DNA from: an uncultured Alphaproteobacteria bacterium
GTDB taxonomy: Bacteria; Pseudomonadota; Alphaproteobacteria; Rs-D84
Direction: 5' to 3'
DNA length: 64,000 nt
Assembly: GCA_949082785.1 (NCBI GenBank)
Contig: CARVLU010000001.1
Location: forward strand, 219,455-283,454
A program made the translations under genes and the position numbers. This document shows, one piece after another, positions 1-13,512 of the stretch. Under the pieces are notes generated by a model. It saw only the letters and a program-made list of their open reading frames with translations. It was not told the DNA's origin and searched no databases. Position 1 is the first letter of the stretch. Each line of letters opens with the position of its first letter.

Positions 1-773
1 ATTTTGCGATATAATTTGCGCCCACGATAAGAAACAGAAGCATACGCCGTCGGGCTGGTATCGCCCCAGTCAATACGACATCCGTTGCGGTAATTGCGTT
101 CACTGACTTCACGTGGGCGGGTATAGAATAATTCATAGCGATTGCGGCGAATCCATCCGTCGTTGTCATCCCCACCCCACGCCGACAACATATACATATT
201 GTGAAACAGCGACGCCATATACACCGGATTATTATGGTGCGGTTCCGCATTGCATGCCGCGAACGCGGTCGGGATTTCATACCACGGCCCATGGCGTCCG
301 TAACCGGAAACGTTGTCCGAATAAAAGACTTTTAACGCATAATCGCACCGGATATCCGGGAACGACAATTTACAGACAATCCCAAACGCCCCGCGCCAAG
401 CCATGTCCCCATCCGGGCCCATGGTGCCCCGATAATAAATCTGGCAACCGGACCCGAACATGGCCCCCACTTCGGGTAAATCAAATACTCTATTTTTATT
501 TTCGGTCCGCAGGGCGCGACCGTTATCGACCAAAAAATCTTGTAACGCTTCGCGGAAACGCATCGTCACCAATGTGATATCGTCCGGATTCAGACGCGCC
601 AACAACTGGGGCGGCAACGCACCAATACAGGGGTCCACATCACATTTTTCAATGATTTCCCGCAACATCCGCGGCGTACGCAGATATTTGTGGCGTAACC
701 ATCCGGTCAGCGGAACATGCTTAATCCGGGGCGCTGGGCGCCGTTCACAAGATGACAGTCGAATATTATTCAT
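1..773 (-). CDS. Kinase-fold-like hypothetical protein, 3' end missing
   Basis: This gene starts at 773 on the minus strand and runs off the left edge, giving about 257 codons without a stop. The N-terminal 75 residues (MNNIRLSSCERRP...) show nothing I recognise. From about residue 90 there is a Gly-rich strand (AMFGSGCQIYYRG), then a strand with a VAIK-like lysine (CDYALKVFYSD), a Glu in a following helix (WYEIPTAFAA) and a hinge-like VYMASL. Together these resemble the N-lobe of a protein or aminoglycoside kinase. The HxD and DFG region would lie outside the window, so the fold is inferred and activity cannot be judged. A short AT-rich gap separates it from the spanin-like pair upstream. 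Confidence 0.55.
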   Translation of the reverse strand, partial: MNNIRLSSCERRPAPRIKHVPLTGWLRHKYLRTPRMLREIIEKCDVDPCIGALPPQLLARLNPDDITLVTMRFREALQDFLVDNGRALRTENKNRVFDLPEVGAMFGSGCQIYYRGTMGPDGDMAWRGAFGIVCKLSFPDIRCDYALKVFYSDNVSGYGRHGPWYEIPTAFAACNAEPHHNNPVYMASLFHNMYMLSAWGGDDNDGWIRRNRYELFYTRPREVSERNYRNGCRIDWGDTSPTAYASVSYRGRKLYRK

Positions 774-833
774 GCACAGAATAATAGTACAAAATTAATA
801 AATGTCAACCATCATTTATCCCACCCCGGTGTC

Positions 834-1022
834 TTAATTGTCGCACATTCTGTTGTGCCGATAAATGTTTCGGGCCAAATCATCACTGATGACGTCCCAG
901 TCGGCGGCCCGGCCGTAAATGGGCTGGCACACGACGGGGGCGCAAATATTATTCGGCGATGGTGTATTGCGTGCGCAAGACGCGACGAATATCATCAGTG
1001 CCCCTGCGTAAAGTTTCTGCAT
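834..1022 (-). CDS. Small lipoprotein, Rz1-like outer spanin candidate
   Basis: This 62-residue protein has a short hydrophobic signal ending in the lipobox VASC (Cys at about residue 16), followed by a Pro/Asn-containing segment (ARNTPSPNN). It should therefore be a lipoprotein processed by signal peptidase II. Its first 74 bases overlap, in another frame, the end of the 75-residue membrane protein encoded immediately upstream. An N-anchored coiled-coil protein with an overlapping Pro-rich lipoprotein is the arrangement of phage Rz/Rz1 spanins, which fuse inner and outer membranes at lysis. No lysin or holin is visible. The role is inferred from architecture alone, and a cellular envelope lipoprotein is possible. 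Confidence 0.5.
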   Translation of the reverse strand: MQKLYAGALMIFVASCARNTPSPNNICAPVVCQPIYGRAADWDVISDDLARNIYRHNRMCDN

Positions 1023-1176
1023 TTATTTCCCCCTGTTTTTGTATGGTTTGGATGTGCAAAATTTGATTTTGTGCGGCAATCTGTTCCCGGCATTGCGCTG
1101 TCCCCACGCGTTTCCCCGCGCCCAAGGCCGCCAACAGCACCGCAATTGCGGCCGCCGCGACATAGATATGTTTCAT
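949..1176 (-). CDS. Membrane-anchored coiled-coil protein, Rz-like inner spanin candidate
   Basis: This 75-residue protein has one N-terminal membrane segment (KHIYVAAAAIAVLLAALGAG), which is followed by a polar helical stretch rich in Gln, Glu and Arg (REQIAAQNQI, EINAETLRRG). That suggests a type II membrane protein with a periplasmic coiled coil. AGGATT precedes the ATG by a few bases. The gene overlaps the downstream lipoprotein gene by 74 bp in a different frame. i-spanins have this topology, although most are longer (about 100-150 residues). The pair lies next to a truncated kinase-like gene, and no other phage gene is seen, so a domesticated or decayed lysis cassette is the best guess. 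Confidence 0.5.
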   Translation of the reverse strand: MKHIYVAAAAIAVLLAALGAGKRVGTAQCREQIAAQNQILHIQTIQKQGEINAETLRRGTDDIRRVLRTQYTIAE

Positions 1177-1188
1177 GTTAAAATCCTG

Positions 1189-1217
1189 TTGTGTTTATTG
1201 CCCTGTTATTTTATACT
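1189..1217 (+). promoter_or_regulatory. Putative promoter of class B leader RNA (1.2 kb)
   Basis: TTGTGT at 1189-1194 and TATACT at 1212-1217 are separated by 17 bp. The expected start is near 1223, at the first base of the conserved 5' hairpin of the class B leader. The -35 is weak. Confidence 0.4.
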
Positions 1218-1221
1218 TTTG

Positions 1222-1455
1222 ATGAATCCACAGGGATGTGGATTCGGGACTTAGAAAATCCCAATCATCGCGATGGCGCGCCATCGTAATCCGACCAAAA
1301 TGCTGCGCACATGCGGCATATATCACGTCCCCGACGGTTTATCCGGTCGGGAAGCTGTTGGTTATACCACAGGATGCCCTGCATCCAAAGGCCAACAGGG
1401 TCTTTCGATGATTGATTTTTCTAACTTCCCGACCACCAAAATTCTGGTGGTTTTT
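1222..1455 (+). ncRNA. Class B structured leader RNA with terminator
   Basis: The leader opens with a hairpin (GAATCCAC at 1224 pairing GTGGATTC ending at 1245) followed by GGGAC. A long-range helix pairs TTAGAAAATC (1251-1260) and AATCATCG (1263-1270) with GATTTTTCTAA (1414-1424) and CGATGATT (1406-1413). Inside it are a CGATGGCG/CGCCATCG hairpin (1270-1285) and the conserved arm CTGTTGG (1355-1361)/CCAACAG (1392-1398), which contains GGTTATACCACA. A terminator, ACCACCA/TGGTGGT plus T-run (1432-1456), ends the RNA about 35 bp before the ATG of the Cys-rich gene at 1490. The same layout with different bases recurs at 43.7, 59.3 and 59.9 kb. It acts either as an attenuator or as an sRNA. The structure is well supported by comparison, and its function is unknown. 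Confidence 0.75.
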
Positions 1456-1489
1456 GTTTCATACAAACAAAAAAAGGGGATGAAAAATC

Positions 1490-2065
1490 ATGACCAAACA
1501 TCTTGTTATCGCCGCGGCGTTTGTTGCGGCAATTTCGCCGTGTACGGTGAACGCGCTGTCGGCAATTACTTCGTGCACCGAATCCGATTGGAAAATGTGC
1601 CTGGCCAATTATGGCGTCAAATACGCGGCCAGCTGTTCGAATATGGCATGCGGCCAATGTCGCAACGGCCTGAACGGGCTGGTCAATTCATACGGGGTTA
1701 TTACAACGACATCGTATGTCTATGATGTCAATTGCCCGACTGAATACGGCGGAACGGCCACATGTGAATGCAGGCAACGCGGCGTTTCCTATAAATGCGG
1801 CGGCGGTTATTACGGTACGGCCACATCATCATCGACCGGTTGCACCAAATGCCCCGACAACGCCACGTGCGCCGGCGGAAACGGGTCCACATTTTCGTGC
1901 GCCATCGGATATTACAAAAACGGTTCCCAATGCACCCAGTGCCCCGATGGCGGCACCACATCGGCTGCGGGTGCAACATCAATTTCATCCTGTTATATCC
2001 CGTTGGGGACATCGTTTACAGAAATCCCCGGCAATGGTATATATACCCGTAATTGTCCGTATTAA
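1490..2065 (+). CDS. Secreted cysteine-rich repeat protein
   Basis: This 191-residue exported protein has a signal peptide (MTKHLVIAAAFVAAISPCTVNA) and about 20 cysteines. The C-terminal half has two CxxCP-type modules (CTKCPDNATCAGG, CTQCPDGGTTSAAGA) like the Cys-rich ephrin/GCC2-GCC3 repeats of surface proteins. The tail (CYIPLGTSFTEIPGNGIYTRNCPY region) matches the end of the 89-residue protein at 43055-43324, so they are paralogs. AGGGGA lies 10 bp before the start. The gene follows a class B leader with its own terminator, so expression probably depends on readthrough. It ends at a bidirectional terminator shared with rho. The ligand or surface role is unknown. Confidence 0.75.
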   Translation: MTKHLVIAAAFVAAISPCTVNALSAITSCTESDWKMCLANYGVKYAASCSNMACGQCRNGLNGLVNSYGVITTTSYVYDVNCPTEYGGTATCECRQRGVSYKCGGGYYGTATSSSTGCTKCPDNATCAGGNGSTFSCAIGYYKNGSQCTQCPDGGTTSAAGATSISSCYIPLGTSFTEIPGNGIYTRNCPY

Positions 2066-2091
2066 AAAATCCCCCGGATGGGGGATTTTTT
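2064..2091. terminator. Bidirectional terminator between Cys-rich gene and rho
   Basis: The symmetric stem AAATCCCCC/GGGGGATTT, flanked by A- and T-runs, serves the two convergent genes. Confidence 0.85.
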
Positions 2092-3358
2092 ACTGATTCA
2101 TCGAACCAAAGAAATCCGAATTGGTTTTCGTTGTCCGCAGTTTGTCCAGCAAGAATTCCATGGCTTCCAATGTGCCCATGGGATTGATAATGCGGCGCAA
2201 AACGTACATCTTGGACAAGATATCCTTGCCGACCAGCAAATCTTCCTTGCGCGTGCCGGATTTGGTGATATCAATGGCCGGATACACGCGTTTGTCCGAC
2301 AATTTGCGGTCCAAGATGATTTCGCTGTTCCCGGTCCCCTTGAATTCTTCGAAAATAACTTCGTCCATTTTCGACCCGGTGTCCACCAGCGCCGTCGCAA
2401 TGATGGTCAGTGAACCACCACCTTCGATATTACGGGCCGCGCCAAAGAACCGCTTTGGCCGTTGCAACGCGTACGCATCAACACCACCGGTCAAAACCTT
2501 GCCGCTGGACGGGACAACGGTGTTGTACGCACGTCCCAGACGCGTGATGGAATCCAACAAGATGACGACATCCTGGCCCGCTTCGACCAGACGTTTGGCC
2601 TTTTCGATCACCATTTCGGCCACCTGGATATGGCGCGCGGCGGGTTCGTCAAATGTGGATGAAATAACTTCGCCCTTGACACTGCGCTGCATATCAGTCA
2701 CTTCTTCGGGGCGTTCGTCAATCAACAACACAATCAGCTTTACATCCGGATAATTGGTCGCAATCGAATGCGCGATGTTCTGCAACATGACCGTTTTCCC
2801 GGTGCGCGGCGGCGCCACAATCAGACTGCGCTGGCCTTTGCCGGTCGGGGAAATCAAATCAATGACACGCGCCGACAGACTGCGCCCGCGGTCTTTGTCA
2901 TCGACCACTTCCATTTTCAGCTGTTCATCCGGATACAGCGGCGTCATATCGTCAAACGATACGCGATGGCGCAGTTTTTCCGGTGTGTCCCCATTGACGC
3001 GTTCGATGGTTTCCAACGCGAAATAGCGTTCGGATTCATTCTGCGGGGCCTGAATCTGTCCTTCGACATAATCGCCGGTTTTCAAACCGTATTTTTTTAT
3101 CAGCGTGGGCGACACATACAAATCATCCGGGCCGGCCAAATAATTGCTTTCGGGTGCGCGCAGGAACCCAAAACCATCCTGCATCCGTTCCAGAACGCCA
3201 TCGCCAATCAGCGTCACTTTCTTGTCCGCGGCATGCGCCCGCAAAACCGCAAAGCGCAATTGTTGAACGTTCAACTGCGACGGATTTTCAATACCCATAT
3301 CTTCTGCAATTTTCAGCAGTTGCTTTGGCGATTTAGCCTTTAATTCATTAACGTGCAT
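2090..3358 (-). CDS. rho: Transcription termination factor Rho
   Basis: This is the hexameric RNA helicase that ends transcription at Rho-dependent sites. At 422 residues it matches the usual length (E. coli 419). An N-terminal Rho domain ([17 protein letters not shown]), a cold-shock-like RNA-binding domain ([14 protein letters not shown]) and the RecA-type ATPase are all present. The ATPase has Walker [12 protein letters not shown], Walker [17 protein letters not shown], the Q-loop region and [23 protein letters not shown]. The MHVNELKAK start at 3358 has AAAGGAC upstream and avoids an implausible 48-residue extension. A strong promoter lies upstream at 3429-3457. Confidence 0.97.
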   Translation of the reverse strand: MHVNELKAKSPKQLLKIAEDMGIENPSQLNVQQLRFAVLRAHAADKKVTLIGDGVLERMQDGFGFLRAPESNYLAGPDDLYVSPTLIKKYGLKTGDYVEGQIQAPQNESERYFALETIERVNGDTPEKLRHRVSFDDMTPLYPDEQLKMEVVDDKDRGRSLSARVIDLISPTGKGQRSLIVAPPRTGKTVMLQNIAHSIATNYPDVKLIVLLIDERPEEVTDMQRSVKGEVISSTFDEPAARHIQVAEMVIEKAKRLVEAGQDVVILLDSITRLGRAYNTVVPSSGKVLTGGVDAYALQRPKRFFGAARNIEGGGSLTIIATALVDTGSKMDEVIFEEFKGTGNSEIILDRKLSDKRVYPAIDITKSGTRKEDLLVGKDILSKMYVLRRIINPMGTLEAMEFLLDKLRTTKTNSDFFGSMNQ

Positions 3359-3428
3359 GTAATTAAGTCCTTTTGTGGAAGAATTCAGGGGCGAAACAGT
3401 CCAATCCCCCCCCGACATAGATAGGATT

Positions 3429-3457
3429 ATTATAAAACATTTTGACAAAAAAGTCAA
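3429..3457 (-). promoter_or_regulatory. rho promoter
   Basis: On the minus strand TTGACT (3457-3452) and TATAAT (3434-3429) are spaced 17 bp. Transcription would start near 3422, about 65 nt before the rho ATG. Confidence 0.75.
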
Positions 3458-3547
3458 GGCACTGTCCACACAGCATGTTTTTTCCTTGCATTTTGGTGGC
3501 ATTCCTGCTCAAATCAATATCAGATTAAACAAAAAAGGAAAGCGATT

Positions 3548-4006
3548 ATGGCAGGCAGCATTAATAAAGTCATCTTGGTCGGCAACATCGGCCAGGAACC
3601 CCAGGTCCGCACAATGAACAGCGGTCAAAAAGTGGTCAGTTTTTCACTGGCGACATCCGACCGTTGGCGCGACAGACAGACCGGTGAACAAAAAGAACAA
3701 ACCGAATGGCATCGCGTTGTGGTCTTTAACCCGAATTTGGTGGATGTTGCGGAACGCATGCTGCAAAAGGGAACCAAACTGTATATCGAAGGCGCCCTGA
3801 AAACCCGCAAATGGCAGAATCAACAGGGTGTGGACGTGTACACAACCGAAGTTGTATTGAACCCGTTTTCCGGCCAGATGGTCATTCTGGGCGGTGCCAA
3901 GGCCATGGATGGCGGCATGTCGGGCGAATACGGCGCCGCGCCCGCGCCGGCGGCCCCGCGCGAAGAAATTTCCGTTGCGGAAATTGGCGACGACATCCCG
4001 TTTTAA
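3548..4006 (+). CDS. ssb: Single-stranded DNA-binding protein SSB
   Basis: This protein coats ssDNA during replication, recombination and repair, and recruits partner proteins. Its 152 residues hold an OB fold starting [21 protein letters not shown], with the conserved [21 protein letters not shown] and TEVVL segments. A short Gly/Ala/Pro linker leads to the conserved acidic tip DDIPF that binds partner proteins. It is divergent from rho with about 190 bp between them. AAAGGAAAG precedes the ATG. A terminator follows immediately. The length is typical for alphaproteobacteria, slightly short because of the short linker. Confidence 0.97.
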   Translation: MAGSINKVILVGNIGQEPQVRTMNSGQKVVSFSLATSDRWRDRQTGEQKEQTEWHRVVVFNPNLVDVAERMLQKGTKLYIEGALKTRKWQNQQGVDVYTTEVVLNPFSGQMVILGGAKAMDGGMSGEYGAAPAPAAPREEISVAEIGDDIPF

Positions 4007-4017
4007 TAAGAACGAAC

Positions 4018-4049
4018 AAAAAAAATCCCGCATTACGCGGGATTTTTTA
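4018..4049. terminator. Terminator after ssb, shared with convergent Cys-rich gene
   Basis: AAATCCCGC/GCGGGATTT with flanking A- and T-runs is symmetric and lies between convergent genes. Confidence 0.85.
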
Positions 4050-4415
4050 TTATTCAACAGTCGATACCTGAAAACACTTCTTGCCTTTCTTGTCCGTGCT
4101 GGACGATGATGGTTCGAAACAATTGTGTGTCGTAACCTCTGGGTCGCAATCGCCGTATGATAATTGGTATGAACCGGCGCCGTCACTGCCGTTGGTAGTG
4201 CCGGGACGACTGCATTTGCCCGTTGGTATTTGATATGTCCAGCCATCGGGACAATTATACGATTGGCCCGTCGTGTACTGGTTGCAGCAATACGGCGAGA
4301 ATGTTGTGGCGACGTTGGCACAATCTGCGGATGTCAGGCACCGCAGTGCCACCGCCCATGCCCCGCCCCCGGTTACAATCCACACCGCCGCGGCCGTTAA
4401 ACAAAGTTTTTTCAT
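4050..4415 (-). CDS. Secreted cysteine-rich protein (CC-GW-EPSSSS family)
   Basis: This 121-residue protein has a signal peptide (MKKLCLTAAAVWIVTGGGAWA) and a mature part with about ten cysteines. The pattern of a C..C pair, CC, YNCPDGW, GKCSRP, YQLSYGDC, CFEPSSSS and a final Cys is repeated in the 126-residue protein at 43327-43707, so the two form a paralogous family. The spacing suggests four or five disulfides in a small extracellular domain. Transcription comes from a class A leader RNA whose terminator ends 29 bp before the ATG, with RBS AGGAGATAAGAAC. I do not recognise the domain, and no function is assigned. Confidence 0.7.
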   Translation of the reverse strand: MKKLCLTAAAVWIVTGGGAWAVALRCLTSADCANVATTFSPYCCNQYTTGQSYNCPDGWTYQIPTGKCSRPGTTNGSDGAGSYQLSYGDCDPEVTTHNCFEPSSSSTDKKGKKCFQVSTVE

Positions 4416-4443
4416 GTTCTTATCTCCTGATGCCTGGGTTTAA

Positions 4444-4653
4444 ACAAAAACCACCAACAATTTGGTGGCCAGGAGGTTGAGAACAATTAATGGAATTGCA
4501 CTGCTTATTGAATATTCAGCAGTCCTCCTGACCTTGCGGTAAGCAGGAGCAGTTCGTCGCGCATATCAAAAACGGCGCAAATTGCGCGCCCATTGTGATG
4601 CTTCGACGCCATTAAAGAGGTTCTCACGCCTCGTCAGTGAAACACCCACTGAC
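4444..4653 (-). ncRNA. Class A three-way-junction leader RNA (long variant)
   Basis: A promoter (TTGATA at 4689-4684, TATAAT at 4665-4660, 18 bp spacing) puts the start near 4653. The 5' part has extra hairpins (GTCAGTG/CACTGAC and GAGG/CCTC), then CTCCTG/CAGGAG. The core follows: P1 AGGAGG/CCTCCT, P2 ACTGC closing the loop GAATATTCAATAA with GCAGT (4523-4500), and P3 CAATT/AATTG. A terminator (CCACCAA/TTGGTGG plus T-run, 4468-4444) ends the RNA just before the Cys-rich gene. Segment CTCCTG can pair with the 5' side of P1, giving mutually exclusive folds as in an attenuator. Confidence 0.7.
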
Positions 4654-4691
4654 ATTCCAATTATACCCCAGGCGCACGTGTAATATCAATA

Positions 4692-4721
4692 TAAAAAAAA
4701 ACGGGGGCCCCGCCCCCGTTT
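4692..4721 (-). terminator. Terminator of the large autotransporter gene
   Basis: AACGGGGGC/GCCCCCGTT with a T-run in the minus-strand direction follows the stop codon at 4723 directly. Confidence 0.8.
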
Positions 4722-4722
4722 A

Positions 4723-11326
<6,604 letters not shown>

Positions 11327-11373
11327 TCAACACCGGGGGTGGCCCGTCCGCCCCCACAACCCGACCAACAATA

Positions 11374-11580
11374 ATGATTTACGGCATTAACGTTTTATTG
11401 ATTATCAAATACGCGGCGGCAATTGCCATCGTGATTGGTATTATGTTGGCGCCGGCATACCTGGCGCGCGTTTCGGGCCGGGACAAGTATAATATGTTGC
11501 TGGTCAGAATATACAGCTGGCTGTTCGGGTGGACCGGAATCGGCTGGCTGATTGCCCTGTTTTGGGGCATCAAAAAATAA
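11374..11580 (+). CDS. Small membrane protein, superinfection-immunity-like
   Basis: This 68-residue protein has an N-terminal membrane helix (IIKYAAAIAIVIGIMLAPAY), a short polar loop (RVSGRDKYNMLLV) and a second helix ending GWTGIGWLIALFWGIKK. The GWTxIGWxxALxW ending is typical of the small superinfection-immunity (T4 Imm-like) membrane family, which is widespread in bacteria and not necessarily phage-derived. It lies 47 bp after eno and ends at a bidirectional terminator, so it may be transcribed with eno. A phage-exclusion role is inferred from family resemblance only. Confidence 0.6.
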   Translation: MIYGINVLLIIKYAAAIAIVIGIMLAPAYLARVSGRDKYNMLLVRIYSWLFGWTGIGWLIALFWGIKK

Positions 11581-11604
11581 TCCCACCAAACGGTGGGATT
11601 ATTA
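11576..11604. terminator. Bidirectional terminator between small membrane gene and HTH gene
   Basis: The symmetric stem AATCCCACC/GGTGGGATT is flanked by A/T runs between convergent genes. Confidence 0.8.
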
Positions 11605-11612
11605 TTTACCAA

Positions 11613-11840
11613 TCAAAATTTTTTCGCGGCGGATTTGATAATCAGCATTGCAAACGCCGCATGGAACAGACGGCGCATAATCCCTTCGTCAAACAAAGCG
11701 CGGCCGCATTCACATTTTTTATATTCGCGCGGTTCCATATGCAACAGCGCCGCCGCATCCGGCGTGGTTAATTTCATATATTTGCGCATTTGACGCATGA
11801 TGTCGCCATAATGCCGGGCATCGATAATAATTTTTGCCAT
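11613..11840 (-). CDS. Small XRE-like HTH protein
   Basis: This 75-residue basic protein begins MAKIIIDARHYG. The middle (IMRQMRKYMKLTTPDAAALLHMEPREYKKCECGRAL) follows the XRE helix-turn-helix pattern of a two-helix scissor, an Ala in the turn and YKKCE-G ending. A conserved C-terminal block RRLFHAAFAMLIIKS follows. A close paralog lies at 21924-22151 (FHGAFAMLVIRRS). I start at 11840 with GGGAG nine bases upstream. An in-frame ATG nine bases earlier would put the RBS too close. A class A leader RNA precedes both paralogs. It is probably a DNA-binding regulator, and the target is unknown. Confidence 0.65.
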   Translation of the reverse strand: MAKIIIDARHYGDIMRQMRKYMKLTTPDAAALLHMEPREYKKCECGRALFDEGIMRRLFHAAFAMLIIKSAAKKF

Positions 11841-11870
11841 GTGTTTCATCTCCCTTGTGTGTTTTTTAAT

Positions 11871-12039
11871 AAAAAACACCACCCAAAACATTTGGGTGGT
11901 TGGAGGTTAGTTACTATTGAAACAAATAGTGTCGCTTATTCATGTATATCGCGACCCTCCAACCACAGGGTTGGAGATGTTTTATGTCTTCGCAGACAGT
12001 TTCAACGGGTAACTACACCCTACACCGGTTTCCCAATGC
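11871..12039 (-). ncRNA. Class A three-way-junction leader RNA
   Basis: The promoter TTGAAA (12074-12069)/TATAAT (12051-12046) with 17 bp spacing starts the RNA near 12039. Hairpins GGGT/ACCC and TGTCT/AGACA come first. The core is P1 GGTTGGAGG (11964-11956) with CCTCCAACC (11906-11898), P2 GTCGC/GCGAC closing the loop GATATACATGAATAA, and P3 ACTATT/AATAGT. CTCCAACCC (11976-11968) can compete for the same P1 strand. The terminator CCACCCAAA/TTTGGGTGG plus T6 (11900-11871) ends about 30 bp before the HTH gene. It shares promoter and layout with the copy at 22.2 kb. Confidence 0.8.
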
Positions 12040-12108
12040 GTGTGAATTATATCGCACCCCACGCGAAGTTTCAAGGAATTTAAATTTATTGGTGTGGGGG
12101 GGTACGTA

Positions 12109-12195
12109 TTGTCATTGCGAACGAAGTGAAGCAATCCAGTAAATGTGAACCTTGCCGCTTTCCTGGATTGCCACGCCTGCGACGCGCAATGACAA
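12109..12195. repeat. Two REP-like palindromic repeats
   Basis: Two copies, 12109-12139 and 12163-12195, lie head to head. Each is an imperfect palindrome ending in TTGTCATTGCG and CAATCCAG (or their complements). They belong to a dispersed family found at least eleven times in this window, only between genes. Similar short palindromes are common in proteobacterial genomes. Confidence 0.7.
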
Positions 12196-12197
12196 CG

Positions 12198-12226
12198 AAA
12201 AAATCCCCCGGATGGGGGGGGATTTA
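12198..12226 (-). terminator. Terminator of carD
   Basis: AAATCCCCCC/GGGGGGATTT followed by a T-run in the minus direction lies at the carD stop codon. Confidence 0.75.
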
Positions 12227-12784
12227 ACTTTCTTCTTCTTCGGTTTCTTCTTCGTCGCTGTCAACCGCGTTCAGATCAATTTCCTTTGGCACGCCCAAAA
12301 TGTCTTCGATTTTTTCGGACGCCGCGTCCAAATCAATCTTGTGCAAGACCGCAAATTCCTGGGCCATGCGTTCCAACGCGCGCAAATACAATTGACGGGC
12401 CGAAAAAGTCATCGTGTCCGCCGCAGTGCGCCGTTGCAGGTCGCGGACAACTTCGGCCAATTTCATGGGATCGCCGGAATTAATATTTTCTTCGTATTGG
12501 GCGGCGCGACGGGCCCAAATCATACGCTTGGCCCCGGCCTTGCCCTTGGCGGATGCGATGGCTTCGTCCATTTTCTTGGCCGATGTCAACGGGCGCAGGC
12601 CCGAAATTTCGGCACGTTCCAATGGCACACGCAGGGTCATGTGATTTCGTTCGAAATCAATAACCAATAATTTCACCTTCTGGTCAGCGATTGTCTGTTC
12701 TTCGATTCGTAATAATTTTCCAACGCCCTGGGTTGGATAAACGACATACTGTCCAGTTTTAAAATCTAATTTTTTGCTTGGCAT
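12224..12784 (-). CDS. carD: CarD/CdnL-type RNA polymerase-binding regulator
   Basis: CarD-family proteins bind the RNA polymerase beta subunit and stabilise open complexes at housekeeping promoters. This 186-residue protein has the N-terminal RNAP-interaction fold (FKTGQYVVYPTQGVGKLLRI, MTLRVPLERAEISGLRPL). A helical C-terminal domain follows, with the family's conserved WARRAAQYEENINSGDP and LYLRALERMAQEFAVL blocks. A Glu/Asp/Ser-rich tail ends it. I use the MPSKKL start with AAGAG seven bases upstream. An ATG 24 bases earlier (MTTVKSVR) is also possible. Its promoter is at 12825-12853. Confidence 0.9.
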   Translation of the reverse strand: MPSKKLDFKTGQYVVYPTQGVGKLLRIEEQTIADQKVKLLVIDFERNHMTLRVPLERAEISGLRPLTSAKKMDEAIASAKGKAGAKRMIWARRAAQYEENINSGDPMKLAEVVRDLQRRTAADTMTFSARQLYLRALERMAQEFAVLHKIDLDAASEKIEDILGVPKEIDLNAVDSDEEETEEEES

Positions 12785-12824
12785 ACGGACACTCTTTACA
12801 GTTGTCATTCTCTCGGTCCACGGT

Positions 12825-12853
12825 ATTATAGCATAAAAATGGGTAAAAAACAA
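12825..12853 (-). promoter_or_regulatory. carD promoter
   Basis: TTGTTT (12853-12848) and TATAAT (12830-12825) are spaced 17 bp on the minus strand, with the start expected close to the first ATG. Confidence 0.65.
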
Positions 12854-12865
12854 ATATTCCCGCAA

Positions 12866-12894
12866 AAATAAAAAACGCCCCCGCGGGGGCGTCA
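12866..12894 (-). terminator. Terminator of secreted protein gene
   Basis: ACGCCCCCG/CGGGGGCGT stem just past the stop codon at 12901 of the minus-strand gene. Confidence 0.7.
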
Positions 12895-12900
12895 TATTTA

Positions 12901-13449
12901 TTACATCAAACGGCGCAAAGTTCCCGTACGGCGGATGCTGGGCGCGCGACCGCCAACCGTTGTGTTGGACGATGTGGCGCAAATCCACTGGCCGCCCTGT
13001 AAAATGGCGGTTTCGCCATCCGGACAGCTGGGCTTTTCCAAGCGCCAGGCATAACACCCACCCTTTTGATACGAAATATAAGATGCGTTGTCACCGCCCC
13101 CGCGCGTATATGCGCCGTATTCGGGATTCCAAATGCCGGCGGTTTCCCCGCTGCACCATTTGCGGTCGCCAAAACATTCAATGCAATTGTTTTGCGCATC
13201 GCACAATTCAACCGGCGCGGCGGTGGTTTGATACCCGTTTGCGGCGGATTTCCCACTGCCCATTGATTTGCCGTTTTCCAAATCGCGGCACCACAATTTC
13301 TGGCATTCGGCGGCGGCGATGCCGTCGATATTGCTGTGCGTGGCCAAAATATAACCCGGCCCGCACGACGTGAATTTGTCCGACGCCGCATGGGCGCCCG
13401 CGGCGGCCGTGATTAAACAAAGACCAAACAAAATATTCATTAACTTCAT
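12901..13449 (-). CDS. Secreted cysteine-containing hypothetical protein
   Basis: This exported protein of about 182 residues has the signal peptide MKLMNILFGLCLITAAAGAHA. The mature part has spaced cysteines in short motifs (FTSCGPGY, CQKLWCRDLENGK, CDAQNNCIECFGDRKWC, GGCYAWRLEKPSCPDGE, QWICATSS), suggesting several disulfides. No transmembrane or barrel pattern follows. I start at 13449. An in-frame ATG four codons earlier (MDFH) is an alternative. It lies between carD and bamE on the same strand with its own terminator. The function is unknown. It resembles other small Cys-rich exported proteins of this genome in style rather than in clear sequence. Confidence 0.65.
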   Translation of the reverse strand: MKLMNILFGLCLITAAAGAHAASDKFTSCGPGYILATHSNIDGIAAAECQKLWCRDLENGKSMGSGKSAANGYQTTAAPVELCDAQNNCIECFGDRKWCSGETAGIWNPEYGAYTRGGGDNASYISYQKGGCYAWRLEKPSCPDGETAILQGGQWICATSSNTTVGGRAPSIRRTGTLRRLM

Positions 13450-13512
13450 ATGGAAATCCATTCTCGTCTTTGTGTTATTTTACCTTTTTTTGCGAACTTT
13501 ATCAACGGCAAA

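Noticed and set aside
113..798. Plus-strand frames over the first 0.8 kb
   Set aside because: They run antisense to the better-supported minus-strand kinase-like gene, which has sensible codon use and continues off the edge.
1222..1455. Known housekeeping RNA (tmRNA, RNase P RNA, 6S, SRP RNA)
   Set aside because: Several copies occur, each next to a small gene and ending in a terminator, and hallmark sequences of those RNAs are absent.
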